Assembly: GCF_022539315.1 (NCBI RefSeq)
Contig: NC_066316.1
Coordinates: 56,049,994 to 56,113,993 of the forward strand
DNA from: Serinus canaria
Lineage: Eukaryota; Chordata; Aves; Passeriformes; Fringillidae
Direction: 5' to 3'
DNA length: 64,000 nt
The number at the start of each line of letters is the position of its first letter. Positions within the stretch are counted from its first letter, which is position 1. This document shows positions 1 through 12,559 of the stretch, piece by piece. The position numbers and the translations under genes were made by a program. Under the pieces are notes generated by a model. The model had not been told where the DNA came from, made no database searches, and saw only the letters and a list, made by a program, of their open reading frames with translations.

Positions 1-3000
1 CCAAAAGAGTCTTAAGGAAAGGAGGATTAAAAGTCTACACACTTATCAACAGCAACTTGATTCCACAGCACCTCTGCCACATGGACAGCTAGGGTGAGAA
101 GGAAAGTTGTAAAATGTCCAGGGTGTCAAAAGCATGAAAGATTTATGATCAGCAATAAAATCTATCCCTCTTCTCAGTTCCCTTAAATTGTGACTGTTGC
201 ACAACTAAGTACATTTAGGTGAAGATTAGGAGACAGATAAGACAATAGACACTATAGATTTGGATAGAGCCTGACTTTTATAGATATGCAACTACCTATT
301 AGTACTACTGCTGAAGGAATTATGGCAGCTTCAGAGAATTCGCTCCAAATTCAATTTCAGCTTCCTGAGAAGATGGTGTCATCAAATACTTACGTAAATC
401 TACATTGAATATGAGAAGATGCTTCAGGGCCACACAATACAAAATATCTGCAGAAAATTCATTAGGATTCTCCAAGAAACAACCACTCTTGCCAGAGAGA
501 ATGTTCACTTCTGAAATCTCACACATTTAGAGCTACCAAAGCCATATGCTGCCTTTCAGGCAAGCACAAACACACAGCTTGCTCAGGCTGCCAAGCACCC
601 ACACCATAAAGAGGATTATCTCCTAGGCTAAAGCATAACAAGTGCTAAAGCACAAACTGCTTTCATAAAAGCAGTATCTATGTAGCTGTACATTTCATTA
701 CTTGATAAAGAATGACTAAACCACAAAATCAGCACTGATAAAGGTGAGAGCCTGTCATTCCCAGGATTGTTTTGATTCTCTAAACTGAATCACACCAGTG
801 TTATCATCCAGCCATATTGCCACTTCCAGTCCATCTCCCTTGCAACACATGATATTAGTGCCAAGTGGTGCTGCTTATTACAAAATCTTCTTTCTTCCCT
901 TACTATCAACAGCAATGTTTTCACTAAAACATAATTTAATAGTGCTCAATTTCTGCTGACCTTTTCTCACATTTCCTTCACTCTTCATCTCTTCCTTCAC
1001 TTCTAACAGCTGACTTCAGATTTTCTGTTTATGTAGGGCTTGATAAGGATTTCCATGGACAGCAGACCAGCTACAATAGATCTTCCCTTCACCCTTGTTT
1101 CCTCTGCTGCTCACACTCACCCAAGTGCCAGTGCAACTGAGACAGCACTGCTGTTTGTGCAGCTGCACATACCAGAGACAGTCAGCCAGGCTAAAACACA
1201 GCCCAGGGAAAAAACCCTATTGCAACCCATATCAGTTCACACATCTGCCTTATCATAAAGGCAAGGCCTATGTGAAGCAGGAAGAATTGCTCAAACTGTT
1301 CAAATCTGAGCACTGAAAGGTGCCAGCAGAAAAAGTGAGTTGGGGCAGGGACACACACCTTGGCGGGGATTCCTGAAATCAGCCTCGCTGCCAGAAGTCA
1401 GTATGAAGTGAAACAAAGCATGCATATTACCAGGCATCTGGTCTGAGACTATGCTCAAGATTTCCATCTTTTGCATCCTAATTTGGACACCTGACTTTTT
1501 AAGCTCTTCACCTACTGGAGAAAGGAGTTAATCTTTTTAACTCCACACAGCCAATCCCTGAGACTACTTAAAACAAACCCTATCCCCTTCCTCCTTAATT
1601 TCTTCTGCTTTTAAACATCCTCCTGACTTCCTCATCAACAGAACACATCTCTGCAAGGCCAGAGACAACAGCAGTGAGTCCCTAGTCATACTGCATTCCA
1701 CAAGGTTGCAGCTAAGTCCCACTTCCAAGAGCAGCCCCAGTCTGGTTTAAATTGAGTACCCTAAGTGAATGCCTATCAATGCAACACTGTCTGACAGGAT
1801 CCCTTCCCACTTATACAACATAAATACTTAAAACTACTTTATTCTCCAAAACTGTGATTCTGTTGAAAAAACATGCATTTAACCAGAGAATATAGAAAAG
1901 CACTGTTTAGTTGTAACTTACACATTTAATACTTCAAGTATCTTAAACATTCACTTTAGTCTCAATGCCAATTTTTAATTATGACATCACCAGTTTAATT
2001 ATAAGGTGAGAACCTCTGGGCTCACTGTTACTAAATGTTTGTGTTTTAGCAGAAATTCTTAATATAATTTGAAATGCAAGGCAGTGGCACTTTTTTTTAA
2101 ACTTACACATTCACTGAAAGCAATAAAGAAGAATCGCTGGTTGGCTAAGTGAAACAGTATGCAGACATCACTCATTCCTCTTCTTGGGAAGGCTGCCAAA
2201 TGAAAACATGATGGGAGTATGGCTGAAGGTGCTGTGTGGGGTGACAGAGTGCAGTGCTAAAACAATAGCTGACTCTGCACATTCGAACTCCTACTTCTAG
2301 CTTTTCCCTTGGATAAAATAAAAACACATTTATTAAAGTATCTGTATATTCTAGTTCCAGAAGATCTGTGGCTGACAAAAGGATTTCCAAGTCTTTAGCA
2401 CTCCTCTTCCTTTGCTGGCACAGGACAAGAGTTGGGTTGGTTTTTTTAATTAGTGGAAAAGCATTTTCAGTCAAGCTAAACAGTTTGTGAATCAACACCT
2501 AAGCCTGTGGCCTTAGAGATTTGTTTTCCATTTCCCCAACTTTGAAATCTCAGCTGTGTATAAGAAAATTGTTCTATGCAAAGAATAGGGAAATAATGAA
2601 AACAAACATGAAAGTACAGTGCTGTCAAGAGCCTACATCCACAAAATAAAGACATGGAGTGGCAGAAAGACAGCTTCCAACCCTAAAACACCCAATTCAG
2701 TGAAACAAGTGTCCAGACTCCACAGAAATCTCTTTGATGGGAGTGGGAGGAGTGGGTGGTACAGACCTATGGAATTGCTCTGTAGCGTGGCTTCATGGCT
2801 AGATGTCTTACTGGCAGTAGAGGGGAGGGGGGAAATAGTTTAAAGCCCAGCATCTGGTGCAGGGCAGCACAGCCTGCATTTCAGGATGAGACATGAGCAC
2901 CATCAATTATTAGGAAAAGTTTCAGTAAGGACCATTTTATTTATTCCCACCCCAGCAGTACCCAAGGACTTTCTGTTAGGTCCACAGATGACTGAACTCC

Positions 3001-4732
3001 GTGCTGTATAGAGAACAACACGGAAGCTATTTGCTTCCTAGACAAATGAGCAGGGGTATTGCTGTGACAGCAGATACACAATGGATGTGTTTCATGGCTT
3101 AGCAACTCCATGTATTAGCAGAGGAAACAGATAATACTCCTGTTTACAGGCTATAAGAAACACTGCCTTGGGATATTCCCCTGGAGGCTGGTATCCTCAA
3201 ACACAGGCCCCATGAGCCCTTCTTGACTGTGCCTTCCTCTTTGAGCTGCTCCTCCTCTTGCAGTACATGCACCAAGGAGCCTTCTCCTCCCTGATGGGGC
3301 TCTTCCTCCTCCATTACTCACAGCTCATTCTTGCTTTGGGAGACCATGGATGGAAGAGAAAATAATGCATAAAGAACTGCTGCTGGCAGTTTTCTGTTTT
3401 GATGCTACCCTTAGACCCCTCTGAGTCACCCATTGTCCGTGACAGCTGAAGCAGAGACTGGAGGGAGTGAGATAAGTGACAGCCCACACCATACTGCCAC
3501 AGCAAAACAGAGGCAGACAAAACTCCAGACTCAGATGCTCCAGATTTGCCCAAACTATTATTATGCTCCCAGCAGGGGAAGAAAAATACCAGGGCTGAGG
3601 CTGCTAACTGCTTGAATGCCTCTCTGAGAAGTGCTGCTTCTCAGCCTCGCTCCCAGTGGATGGTCCCAAGCTGAGAAAAGCCTCCTTTGTTCTGCAGGCT
3701 GGCCAGGCAATGCACTGCACCCTGCCAAAATATTTGTGCAATCAACTTTGACTGTGCAACCTGGAAATATTTTCATTTGTCATGATATTACCTAAAGGCA
3801 TAGCACTGTCAAAAACGTTGTCATCTGACAAATTTGGAAGGCTGGAACAACCCCTTCTCTTCCCTCCCATTTGTGACCTTTAGAGCCTCCAATTTAGTTT
3901 TCCAGCGCAGCATAAATCTGGTGATTTGAGGCTCTTCAATAACATTTGTCAGGTTACCGTGTCATTCTTTTAAGGGGACAGTGCTAACTCACTGAGCAGC
4001 CAGAGATGCTGATCCTGCCTCATGCCAAATGCCTGTCCTTCCCCTTTCTTCCCTCTCCCCAGTGCCCACTCCACTCCAGATGCTTGCAGGAAGGAACAAT
4101 GTATCTCAAAAACCAAATGCCTGCCTTCCTCAGACCTATGCCTCCCATCCCAGGCTGAGGAGGGCTGCTCTAAGCCAGGGGAGAGTTCACCACAGCAGAA
4201 GAGAGGAGACCAGGACAGTGAAGGCAGTCACTCAACAGGCATGCATTAGTGAGGAACACAGCTTCCCCCCTCTCCTGATCAAGAACAGGCGCTGAAGCCA
4301 GAGAAATTTGGGAACGGGATGCGTTTCCATCCTCTCCTTTCCTCCCCCTGGTTATCTAAACTTACTTTTAATGGTTCAGTCAGCTTTATTTTGAGTAATA
4401 GCTTTCTGCTGCAACTTAAAGACCCATACTTCAAGAAAACTGAACCCAGAAGGGAAGTCAACAGTGATAAGAGGATTGATATTTTGATATTTTCCATATG
4501 TAGCAAGAATATATATTAAAATAAACTGCCACAGATGATTTCACAAAGAGTTCAGGAGGCCTTTTAAACAAACCCATCCTTCAAACACTGAAGAGAAACA
4601 CTCTGCAAGAAACCAACTCAACAGTAACTTAATAGAGGTTATTGTGCAGAGGGGGCAAAAATCCATAATAAAACCACACAATACCATAGTATTTACTTCA
4701 TTTACTGCCAATAGTATTTTAAGCTAGTTACC

Positions 4733-4765
4733 ATAGACTTCAGAGGTATAAACTCTGAAGTCTAT
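4733..4765. repeat. Perfect 13-bp inverted repeat, 7-nt loop
   Basis: Arms ATAGACTTCAGAG (4733-4745) and CTCTGAAGTCTAT (4753-4765) are exact reverse complements around GTATAAA. It lies in AT-rich intron with no adjacent T-run or gene end. No function is assigned. Confidence 0.85.
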
Positions 4766-6540
4766 AATATGAAAACTCATCCTTGCTCCTGAACCAATCC
4801 CCCTGTGCAATTCCTAATACTGTAAGCATTTCAGGGTACTCTGTTTCTGTCCTTTTCTTACACTTTTAAGAGTAAGAAAAAGATGGTGCAGGATTTACTT
4901 CTCATAGGTCATGTCTTGTATTTGATCCATGAAATGACTGCCCCACATACACACTCCCAAAACCATACATGAGGTATTCTATTCTCATTTGAGGCCCCCA
5001 AAAATATTTGTTCATCTCATACCAAATGTCAAACAAATCTTTGCTATAATCAAGACTAAAAAAATGCCAAACTACAAGCAGTAGCCACTACGATAAAAAA
5101 AAAATATTGCCTGTTTAGAGAAACAAATAAAAAGAACCCAAAAAGCCATCTAAAAGTGGTAGTATAGAAGAGTAGGTGATGGAATGACACCCAAGGAAGT
5201 TTAAAGAGACCAAATTAGATGCTTCAAGGAATAAAATTAGCACAGACTTCTAATTAGACTGGCTTGCTGTGATACTGAACAGGAGCAGAGCCTGAGTCCT
5301 GAACTCACACAACTGCATTGTGTCCAATGTCTAAAATTGCTCATTTGGCACATGCTCAAGTTTCACTGGACAAGATGGTAATAATGTATAAAGATACTTC
5401 AGAAAAAAAAATCTGATTCCCAACTTTTAACCAGCATTTGACAGATCTACAAAATACTTTCTTCTAGTGTTCTTCTCACGCTACACATATTTGTAAAAAT
5501 CCTTCAAGGCAGCTTTTGTTTTCAAAGATATATTTGGAAATGACATAAAGCACTACAGAGATTAATGAATTTGGAAAAAGAATGAAACAAAGAGAGACCA
5601 CTTGACATGGGCTATCCTCTATGTCTGACTGCACACTAATAAGACAGTTTACTGCAAATTTTGTTCTAACTAGAAAGAAAGGATATAAACCAGTTTTACA
5701 TATAAGGGTTTGAAGCTCTTTTTTTAAATACCCTGGGTGTTGCTTTCTAACAAAAGATCAAAATATTGAATGAACTTGTTACAGCTCCAGTGGTCTGCCC
5801 TGTTGGAAATTTTTCTAATTATAGCCAGTTCTGGAAGCAAATTCTGATGAAGTTTTCCAACAGGAAAACAAGGTGCATAGACATCCCAGGATTAAATGGA
5901 GATGTGGAGTAAAGGGAACTGTAGAGCAATCTCATGAAGACAGACAGGTATATGAATGAAGTGGTAGTGGTTTTAAGCAGAGTATTGCCCCTCTTTGACC
6001 TTCCAAAAGGGAAAGAAAACAGAAAAAAACCCCACAGTAAATCCTGTGAAACTTGAGGCAACCAGGACTTAATATTGTTCAAGTAACTGGACAAGTCTGA
6101 CAATCAGATAAGGAATGGAACTATGTCCTTTCACTTACACCCTTTAGGCACAATGAGAGGGGAAATAATCTGAATCCCATTTTACTGCTTCTTATCTTCC
6201 TTAAATTTCTTAATTTTACCCCTTTGAACAGCAGAAACCACACCTCAAAATTGCCACAACAACCAAAAAACTCCCCAAAAACCTCAAGGCAGGCTTATTT
6301 GGGAGAGGTGGCTTTCCTTCACTTCTCTGTGAGCCTACTAACCAATTGACCTACATACTGCAAAAGTGGCAGCATTGCTGTTTCATTGTCCTACCTCCAG
6401 CTGCTTCAGTCCCCATCCTTTGCACAGTAAGGATGAAACAGAAGCCTGAACTTTACACTTCACTGTTTTTGTGGCCTGAATGTACTTTTTTACAGTATTT
6501 AAAAATCTTTATATGTTTTTATAAAACCCCTTCAACATAT

Positions 6541-6585
6541 TTTTGAGGCTTAGAGTACTTGTGTGAAGTACTCTAAGCCTCAAAA
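6541..6585. repeat. Perfect 20-bp inverted repeat, 5-nt loop
   Basis: The left arm (6541-6560, TTTTGAGGCTTAGAGTACTT) is perfectly reverse complementary to the right arm (6566-6585), with loop GTGTG. No mismatches, intronic. It is too short for a typical pre-miRNA and has no flanking direct repeat that I can see. Confidence 0.92.
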
Positions 6586-7949
6586 GCAGGATACTAAGCT
6601 GATATAAAGATGTGATTCATTCCCTTTGTGATCATGCTGCTGATGTAACACAGCACGAAACGATGTGTCTGGGAAAGACATTAAAGTGGAAATCAATCTG
6701 ATTTTCTTTATAGGCAGAGTCCACCCCTACCAATCCTTGTAACTCACTTGTACCACCAGATTGCAAGCTACATAGTGGATAGTAACACCAGAGCTTTGGT
6801 ATGAGCCTTGTCAAAGGTTAATGCACCATCCCTCTAACACAAGTGTCCAGTGAGGAAAACTGTAACATGTATTTCTCAAAAAATTTTTTTCCTTCATTCT
6901 ATTACACAAGCCCCATAAGATGACAGCCTCAGTTTTCAGAGCATCTCAGTAGAGACAAACTTAGGAAGGCTTGTACATTGTCCATTTTTCAGCTGTAAAA
7001 CTGCTGCATGGGCAAAATGCCTTGAATCCATGCTGCACACTAATATTCCCAACTCATTTCCATCTATTCTGTCAGGGCACAGGTTAGTACTGATACGGGT
7101 TGGCTGGATTAATGGCATTTTGTAAAACAGCAGGGGAGGTGGAAAGAAAAAACAAAATGGGTGCAACAGATACAGGGCACATATCACGAAGAAGAGAGAA
7201 CGAAAGATGACCGTGGGGCACATCCACCTCAGGCTGAACTTTTTTCTGGAGAGAAGAATCAAAACAGGAACTTCCAGCCATTTAAAAGAATGAAGCTAAG
7301 GTTCTGTTGTAAAAAAAATAGCATTTGAACATTTTCTAAAGAAACCTAAGTAGCATGGGCACAGGATCTGAAACTTGATGAGGGCCTCCTTGGAGCCAGA
7401 GAAGTTCCGGCTGCTCAGATTTAAACCCACCCACATTTGGATAGCCAGGAAGGCCCTGAGAAATCATTTGTATAACTTTCCTGGCAACGTGTCCCTCCAA
7501 ATGTTCTGCCAGAAGTGGTACCCCAGCACCCCCAGTGCTCCCAGGGGTCCAAGCTCCCCTTGACAGCTCACATCCAGCTCACAATGCTGTGATGTTACCT
7601 TGCAATAACAGTCTCCAAGGCATGGAAAAAGAGTCTCTAACTCTGGCAGGCACAGGATTGAAACTTGGACCACGCTATCCTTTGTTAGGTTATCTAAGGG
7701 CTAAGCAAATTAGCCCCAAAGCCCCAGCAAGGATCAGAGGAACAATGACAGGTGGAGGAACCCTCTGTAAGGTAATCACTGGAATAACCTAATCAGTAGA
7801 AATTAGAGCACCCTGAGTCTGTTTCCTATGACAATCCAAAGGGAAGATGAGACCATTGTCCTTGGTGTGAAATGCACCAAGATGGGTCAATAGGGAAACT
7901 GATCAAAAAGCTTTGCAAATGAAAGGAAGGGATTGCCTACAGCAGCACA

Positions 7950-8540
7950 GGACTCTATGGCATGTATGAAAAAGCAGATTTTGGGACTGTGTGAACCTTA
8001 TGATGGGATTTTCAAAGAAGATAGTGGGAATGTGTAAAGATTGTTTACTGGAAGGAACAAAGATGGAAAAAGGGAGCAATCAAGGTTGATTGAAAAGGTG
8101 TAAGCATGGAAAGAAAATGAGAGAATAGAGGAAGAAGGGGTCAGTTGTGTGTAAAGGAGTCTGGTCAGCAGTCTGACTAACTGATCTATGTGCTTGAGGA
8201 CCTCTCTATTAATATTAAATCTGGTTTCTGACTGCCTTTTGTGTGGGTGTGCTCTCTGCTCAGTACTATGAGGACACAGAGTGTGAGGAAAGGGCTGTGC
8301 CCAGCAGCCGTAGTGAGCTACAATCCTCAGGGGCTTGTGGACTCTGGTGCCATCAGCTGGAGCAGAACAGAAGCCCTGGGGGCTGCTCCTGCATAGACTG
8401 AGGCCCTGGGGCCAGCAGCAGCAGCAGTGACCCATGTATTGTGTGTGCCATATTGTACTGGCAGACTCCAATCTTATCACTGGAGAGAAGGAACAGGACT
8501 GGGTCACCTGTGCTCTTCGTGTTCATCTGAGCTGGCTGTG
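7950..8540 (+). mobile_element. Possible LTR or other retroelement remnant
   Basis: A purine-rich stretch (about 7980-8150) is followed by TTAATATTAAATCTGG at about 8208, resembling a poly-A signal region, then GTGTGGGTGTGCTCTCTGCTCAG and a GC-richer segment to about 8540. The layout looks like U3-R-U5 of a degraded avian LTR, but I see no terminal repeats or target duplication. An antisense 169-codon ORF (7998-8507) across it does not look like a known protein. Uncertain. Confidence 0.3.
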
Positions 8541-9052
8541 TAGGTGGGTGCAGTAAGGACAGGTAAGGGCAGTGCTTCCTCTCTGGATTGACCTGGCTGG
8601 GCTGGGCAGATGTGTGGGATGAGCATGGATGTGCTACCTGTCACATCCTTCCCAGACAGACAGTGAATGCTTCAGGAAGCCACAACCTGCTGCAATACCT
8701 GTGAACGTGGGACAGCAACTACATCTCCTGTTATCCAACTGACAGGATGAATACTGTCACTGTGACATCTTTGGAGAAGTCTCCCAAATTAAGCAGTGAG
8801 TGTTCCATCTGCATACATACCTTTATGTTAAACAAGAAAGTATCAGATGTGTCATTCAATGCACTAAGTAACAATCAGTACCAGTGAGTATCCTGCTCCC
8901 TGATTAGACAAGCCACAGATTGCTCGTTCTCTCTAGCTTTTATGATTTTAAACCAAGGCAAGTTCCTTTCCAAGTATTTTGGATAACTTTGTTTCAATGT
9001 TCTCAATGTTCTTCTTGTTTTAAATCTAACTCTGATGCAGAACGCATTCATT

Positions 9053-9090
9053 AAAAAAAAAAAAAAAAAAAAAAAAAGAAAGAAAGAAAA
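9053..9090. repeat. Poly-A run plus GAAA repeats beside exon 13 donor
   Basis: 25 consecutive A (9053-9077) followed by GAAAGAAAGAAAAG. On the transcript strand this is a U/C-rich tract that starts within 10 bases of the exon 13 5' splice site. Confidence 0.9.
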
Positions 9091-9100
9091 GAAATCTTAC

Positions 9101-9278
9101 CTCCAAGCTGTAGAGATATTTGAAACTGTTTTTTTGATTGGCTGCCTTTTCCACAGCTTGAGCTAATTTTACTGCTCCTTTACCACCAGCCGACCAGTGA
9201 TTGCAGGGTACAGCATCAAATGCTCCAGACTCCTTTGCAATCTTACACACCAGATCAACCTCAGCTGGAGAGTCAGTC
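9101..9278 (-). CDS. MTHFD1L: MTHFD1L exon 13 of window: HWSAGGKGA block
   Basis: A 178-bp exon. One base completes Lys with exon 12, then 59 codons end on a codon boundary. Acceptor TGGTTGGCAG, donor GTAAGA. The translation begins TDSPAEVDLVCKIAKESGAF, passes DAVPCNHWSAGGKGAVKLAQ and ends YLYSLE. HW..GGKGA..LA is conserved. The Trp corresponds to the folate-stacking residue of the bacterial enzyme (by recall). The later part, KNSFKYLYSLE, diverges from mammals. The donor is followed within 10 bases by a long U-rich tract (25 T on the transcript strand). The next coding exon was not found down to position 1. Confidence 0.96.
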
Positions 9279-9672
9279 CTGCCAACCAAACAGTCCTGTC
9301 TCATTAGCTTGTTTAGTTAGTTCTCTGTTACAACCTTACCAACTTACCATCAGCAGTGGTAAAGTAGGTGTACATAGAGAAATTGTGCCATATGCATAAT
9401 GCATTTATGTACAGAATAAGTATTTACATGTTTCAAGAAAATTTTGTGATTGTTATAGCTAATTAACATGGAAGAGTATCAGCTCTGTAATAGTATATAC
9501 TTCTTTTTGTTGGTTTTAGAACATTAAGAACAAGCTAAGTACTTAAATATCTTCATATTCATGATGAAAACAGGAAATTCTTTAATAGCTTCTTAGTTCA
9601 TGCCAAATTGAATAATTTAAAAACCAAGAAAAGTGAGGAATTTGAACAAGAGTAATGAAAGAACAGACTTAC
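9279..9672. other. Intron 12 of window, 394 bp
   Basis: The shortest intron in the window. AT-rich and unique-looking, with no repeat or ORF worth noting. Its acceptor-side tract on the transcript strand (ACTGTTTGGTTGGCAG) is weakly pyrimidine-rich. Confidence 0.85.
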
Positions 9673-9773
9673 TTGAAGACATTTAGAGCAACCACAACAG
9701 GAACTCCAAAGAGCTGAGTAATTTGAATCTGTTTCTGTAGATTACAGCAGCCATCAGCTACCAGCTGTAGGTT
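9673..9773 (-). CDS. MTHFD1L: MTHFD1L exon 12 of window: paralogue-specific segment
   Basis: A 101-bp exon, phase 0 at the start and two bases over at the end. Acceptor AATTGCACAG with an AT-rich rather than C/T-rich tract, donor GTAAGT. The 33 codons begin NLQLVADGCCNLQKQIQITQ and end GVPVVVALNVF, with AA left to make Lys with the next exon. ADGCCNLQKQIQITQLFG is the MTHFD1L form. The cytosolic MTHFD1 has a different helix here (family knowledge), so this exon decides the paralogue. Confidence 0.97.
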
Positions 9774-10832
9774 CTGTGCAATTAAATAAAAATTAATGGA
9801 AACTATAAGATACATAAAGTCTTCTCCAGCCAAAGAATTTTCCATAAATTCAAGTGAACATGAACAATGCTGATCATGACAGTTGCAGGCAAGTGAAATT
9901 ATTACAGACAAAAGTATTCTGGCACTTATTAATTCTCATTCCAATTAATAAGCATCAGATATATTTAAGTAACTAAGCAGTGTCCAAAATTTGTACATGA
10001 ACCCATTGCTCTCTCCTGAGACACAGGAAGATGGTGCAGCTGATGACTGGCTGCTTGTCATGATTGTGAAAGGGATGTTAGACTGCTGTTTGCAAAGCCT
10101 ATAAACAGACTGCACTGGTGGGGTGGGGTTTGACATACAGATGTGTCAGATGCAGAGTTCATACATGCCCATACACAGACTACCCCAAGCACATTACTGG
10201 ATTTCCTTATTTGCTCTTTTACCTCACACTTTGTAGGCCCTCTCTTAGTTGTAACAAAACACACACCCTTAGCTTCACACCAGCAGAAGACCAGCACTTG
10301 TCTGGAGTGCAGTGACAAAGAAAACAAACCAGCAGAACTCACTTTGTTTGAAGAGTGACATCCCACCCCCTATGTGAAGCATAAACATATTAAACTTCTT
10401 TTTTAATGAACAGGTTATGCTGTCATTAATTTCAGGGAGTGTCCTTGACCCCTACATCATGCTGCTCTTGTGCTTCTATAAATGCCTGTACATTGATCAC
10501 TCTGAAAACTTAGTGGCCCTGGAAAAACTATTGAGAAAAAGTTATTTTTCAGCTATTTCAGTTTGTTATTATGATCCATCATGCAGTCCCACACACCATA
10601 CACCTAAGAGGGGTAACACAAAGGGGCTGAGGGAGGATGAGGTGGTTTTAGTTGTTGGCAATGCCAATGTTGGAGATGTTCACTGAATGTCAGCTTTAGA
10701 GCATGCTACTGTCAAACCTGAGGCTGCACACTGTCCAGCCAGAGCAGGGAGAAGTTCTGATTCTCTGCAGACTATATTATTTTGTTCCTTTAAACAAAAC
10801 CCTCTTTAAAGTTTTATAACAGTTCCTCTTAC
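9774..10832. other. Intron 11 of window, 1059 bp
   Basis: Unique-looking intronic sequence. Overlapping short ORFs on both strands (for example near 10058-10366) show no family resemblance and are taken as chance. Confidence 0.8.
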
Positions 10833-10874
10833 CTCTTCTGTGTATTCTTTCTTCAAGGGGGCACCAGCAGTTAC
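10833..10874 (-). CDS. MTHFD1L: MTHFD1L exon 11 of window: 42-bp microexon
   Basis: A 42-bp exon, too short to show as an ORF, phase 0 at both ends, 14 codons: VTAGAPLKKEYTEE. Acceptor TGATCCCAG, donor GTAAGA. Joined to exon 10 it reads GGGPNVTAGAPL, matching the MTHFD1L GGGPxVTAG(V)PLKKEYTEE region. The Ala after VTAG replaces the Val that I recall in the mammalian protein. The acceptor is followed directly by GTAACT, a donor-like hexamer, so an alternative reading of this site is possible but would break the frame. Confidence 0.94.
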
Positions 10875-12559
10875 CTGGGATCAGGTAATAATAAACAAGG
10901 AAAATCATCACAGATTGATACTTGTCATAACCCAAAAGGGTCTGAAGTGCAATTTTGCTGGCTTTTCTGCCAGTTAACCCATACCAGTGCCCACAGCATC
11001 ACAGCCTGACTGCAGCTTGTGTTTCACTCCCAGTTGCACCAGCACACAAACAATAGCAACACCTCCTACTGTATTTGGGTAGCAAGACACAGGTTAACTG
11101 TGTCTTGCACAATTAACTGCAAAAGACTGCTAGGGGAGGCAGCTGGATCTCATTCTACTTGTTGTTACAGCACACCAGCAGTGCAAAGACAGTAGGCAGC
11201 AATTTCCAACAGCTGAAGAAATAACAGCAACTCAGAAGAACATCATCTTTGATGTTCTTTAATTACTGCCCACGGCAAGGAACTGCATGCAAGTAATTTG
11301 TTGGAAAGCACAAAGGTAGACATGCAAAGTGCATCATGGGGGTACTGGGATACTGTACTGAGTCTCCAAGGAGCACATAACATCAATCCCAGGCACCAGA
11401 CCTACTTTTGTCTCTGGCATTAGTCTTTTTTATAGTTAACCTCCCAGTAAAAGTATCTGGTACTCTACATTCCTCAGTGATGAATGCATCACATTTGTAA
11501 ACAAATGAAGCCTTTAAACTTCTAAGGACACAAGTACAACAGAAATAGGGACAGTTATTAAGACATATTTAAGTCCTATTTTTGCTAGATTGAGTGATAA
11601 CCATGTGAAAATACACTTGCCTTGATAAAGGAGAAATAAAATTCAAAATAAAGAAAACATGCATCAGAAGTGTACTAAAATGATAGAAAATTATATCATT
11701 ACATCAACCTGAAAGACTGAAAAAGGGTAGCTCAGCTCTAACTCTCAGAGAAGATTAGCTGTAAGGGAAACCATGCCTTCTAAAATTTTGTGGCTGTGGA
11801 AACAGCTCTGGTATTTTCCCCCAGTGTGACTGTTTCCCTGGCAGCATCACTCTCTAGCATGCTGCTGGGCAGATGAAAGTGCTCCTAGGAGTTAAGTGTC
11901 TCTCTGCTTGGCTGGCACAGTCTGATCTGACTGCACATTCGGGGAGCATTTCTACAATCAGTAATCTGTAAAATCTCTTTGTGCCTTAGACAGCAAAAAA
12001 TGATACACTGGTGACTCTTGGTACCCCCGGAAAATACTTGCAGAATTTCATCAGTTACTTCAGCATCCCTGAGGGAATTAATCAGGGCAAAATAAAAGGA
12101 CATAAGGGGTACCCATTACTGGAGTGAAAGAAATGTCAAAACCTTCACTAACAATGTTCTCTACTTCCACTCACGTACTGCAACTCAAACTCGTCTCATT
12201 CCTCCTTGGCTGTCAAATTTCCCAGCCTGTGACAACTTCAGTGCACTTACAAATGCTGTTTCAAAAGGCAGGGAAAAGAATATCTATCTCTTACAGCTGT
12301 TTTTTAATGCAACAACTTTCCCTTCCTCTGTGAGATATAGTACTTCTTCAGAGCTCTTTTGTCCCTCATCTTTCATTTGTGGCTTAATTTTAGAGACAGC
12401 ATTAACTTTAGTGATAACATCTATACAATGAGGTGTCTCAGAAGGGTTATCTAAATACTGCCCCACAGACCACCCCAGATATTTCTTAAATCAAGGTATT
12501 TTACTTATTTTAAATATTAGCAATAATTTGATTTTTTCAAGAAAGGTGCAAAAACTTAC
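10875..12559. other. Intron 10 of window, 1685 bp
   Basis: Unique-looking intron apart from the 11-bp hairpin at 11082-11108. No exon or mobile element recognised. Confidence 0.8.
11082..11108. repeat. Perfect 11-bp inverted repeat, 5-nt loop
   Basis: Arms GCAAGACACAG (11082-11092) and CTGTGTCTTGC (11098-11108) around GTTAA. Intronic, function unknown. Confidence 0.85.

Larger units (their letters stand above)
1..9100. other. MTHFD1L intron after exon 13 (partial)
   Basis: Intronic DNA with no exon that I can support on either strand. I looked for the expected next MTHFD1L segments (KIRTIAQ..YGA, GNLPICMAKTH, GTMSTMPGLPTRP) on the minus strand and saw none. It holds a 13-bp hairpin (4733), a perfect 20-bp hairpin (6541), a possible LTR remnant (about 7950-8540) and a 25-base A run (9053-9077). 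ORFs here are at most 169 codons and look fortuitous. Confidence 0.8.

Noticed and set aside
7998..8507. 169-codon minus-strand ORF
   Set aside because: It spans a purine-rich (plus strand) segment and a possible retroelement remnant. The Cys run CCCCW comes from a CAG repeat. Not a credible protein.
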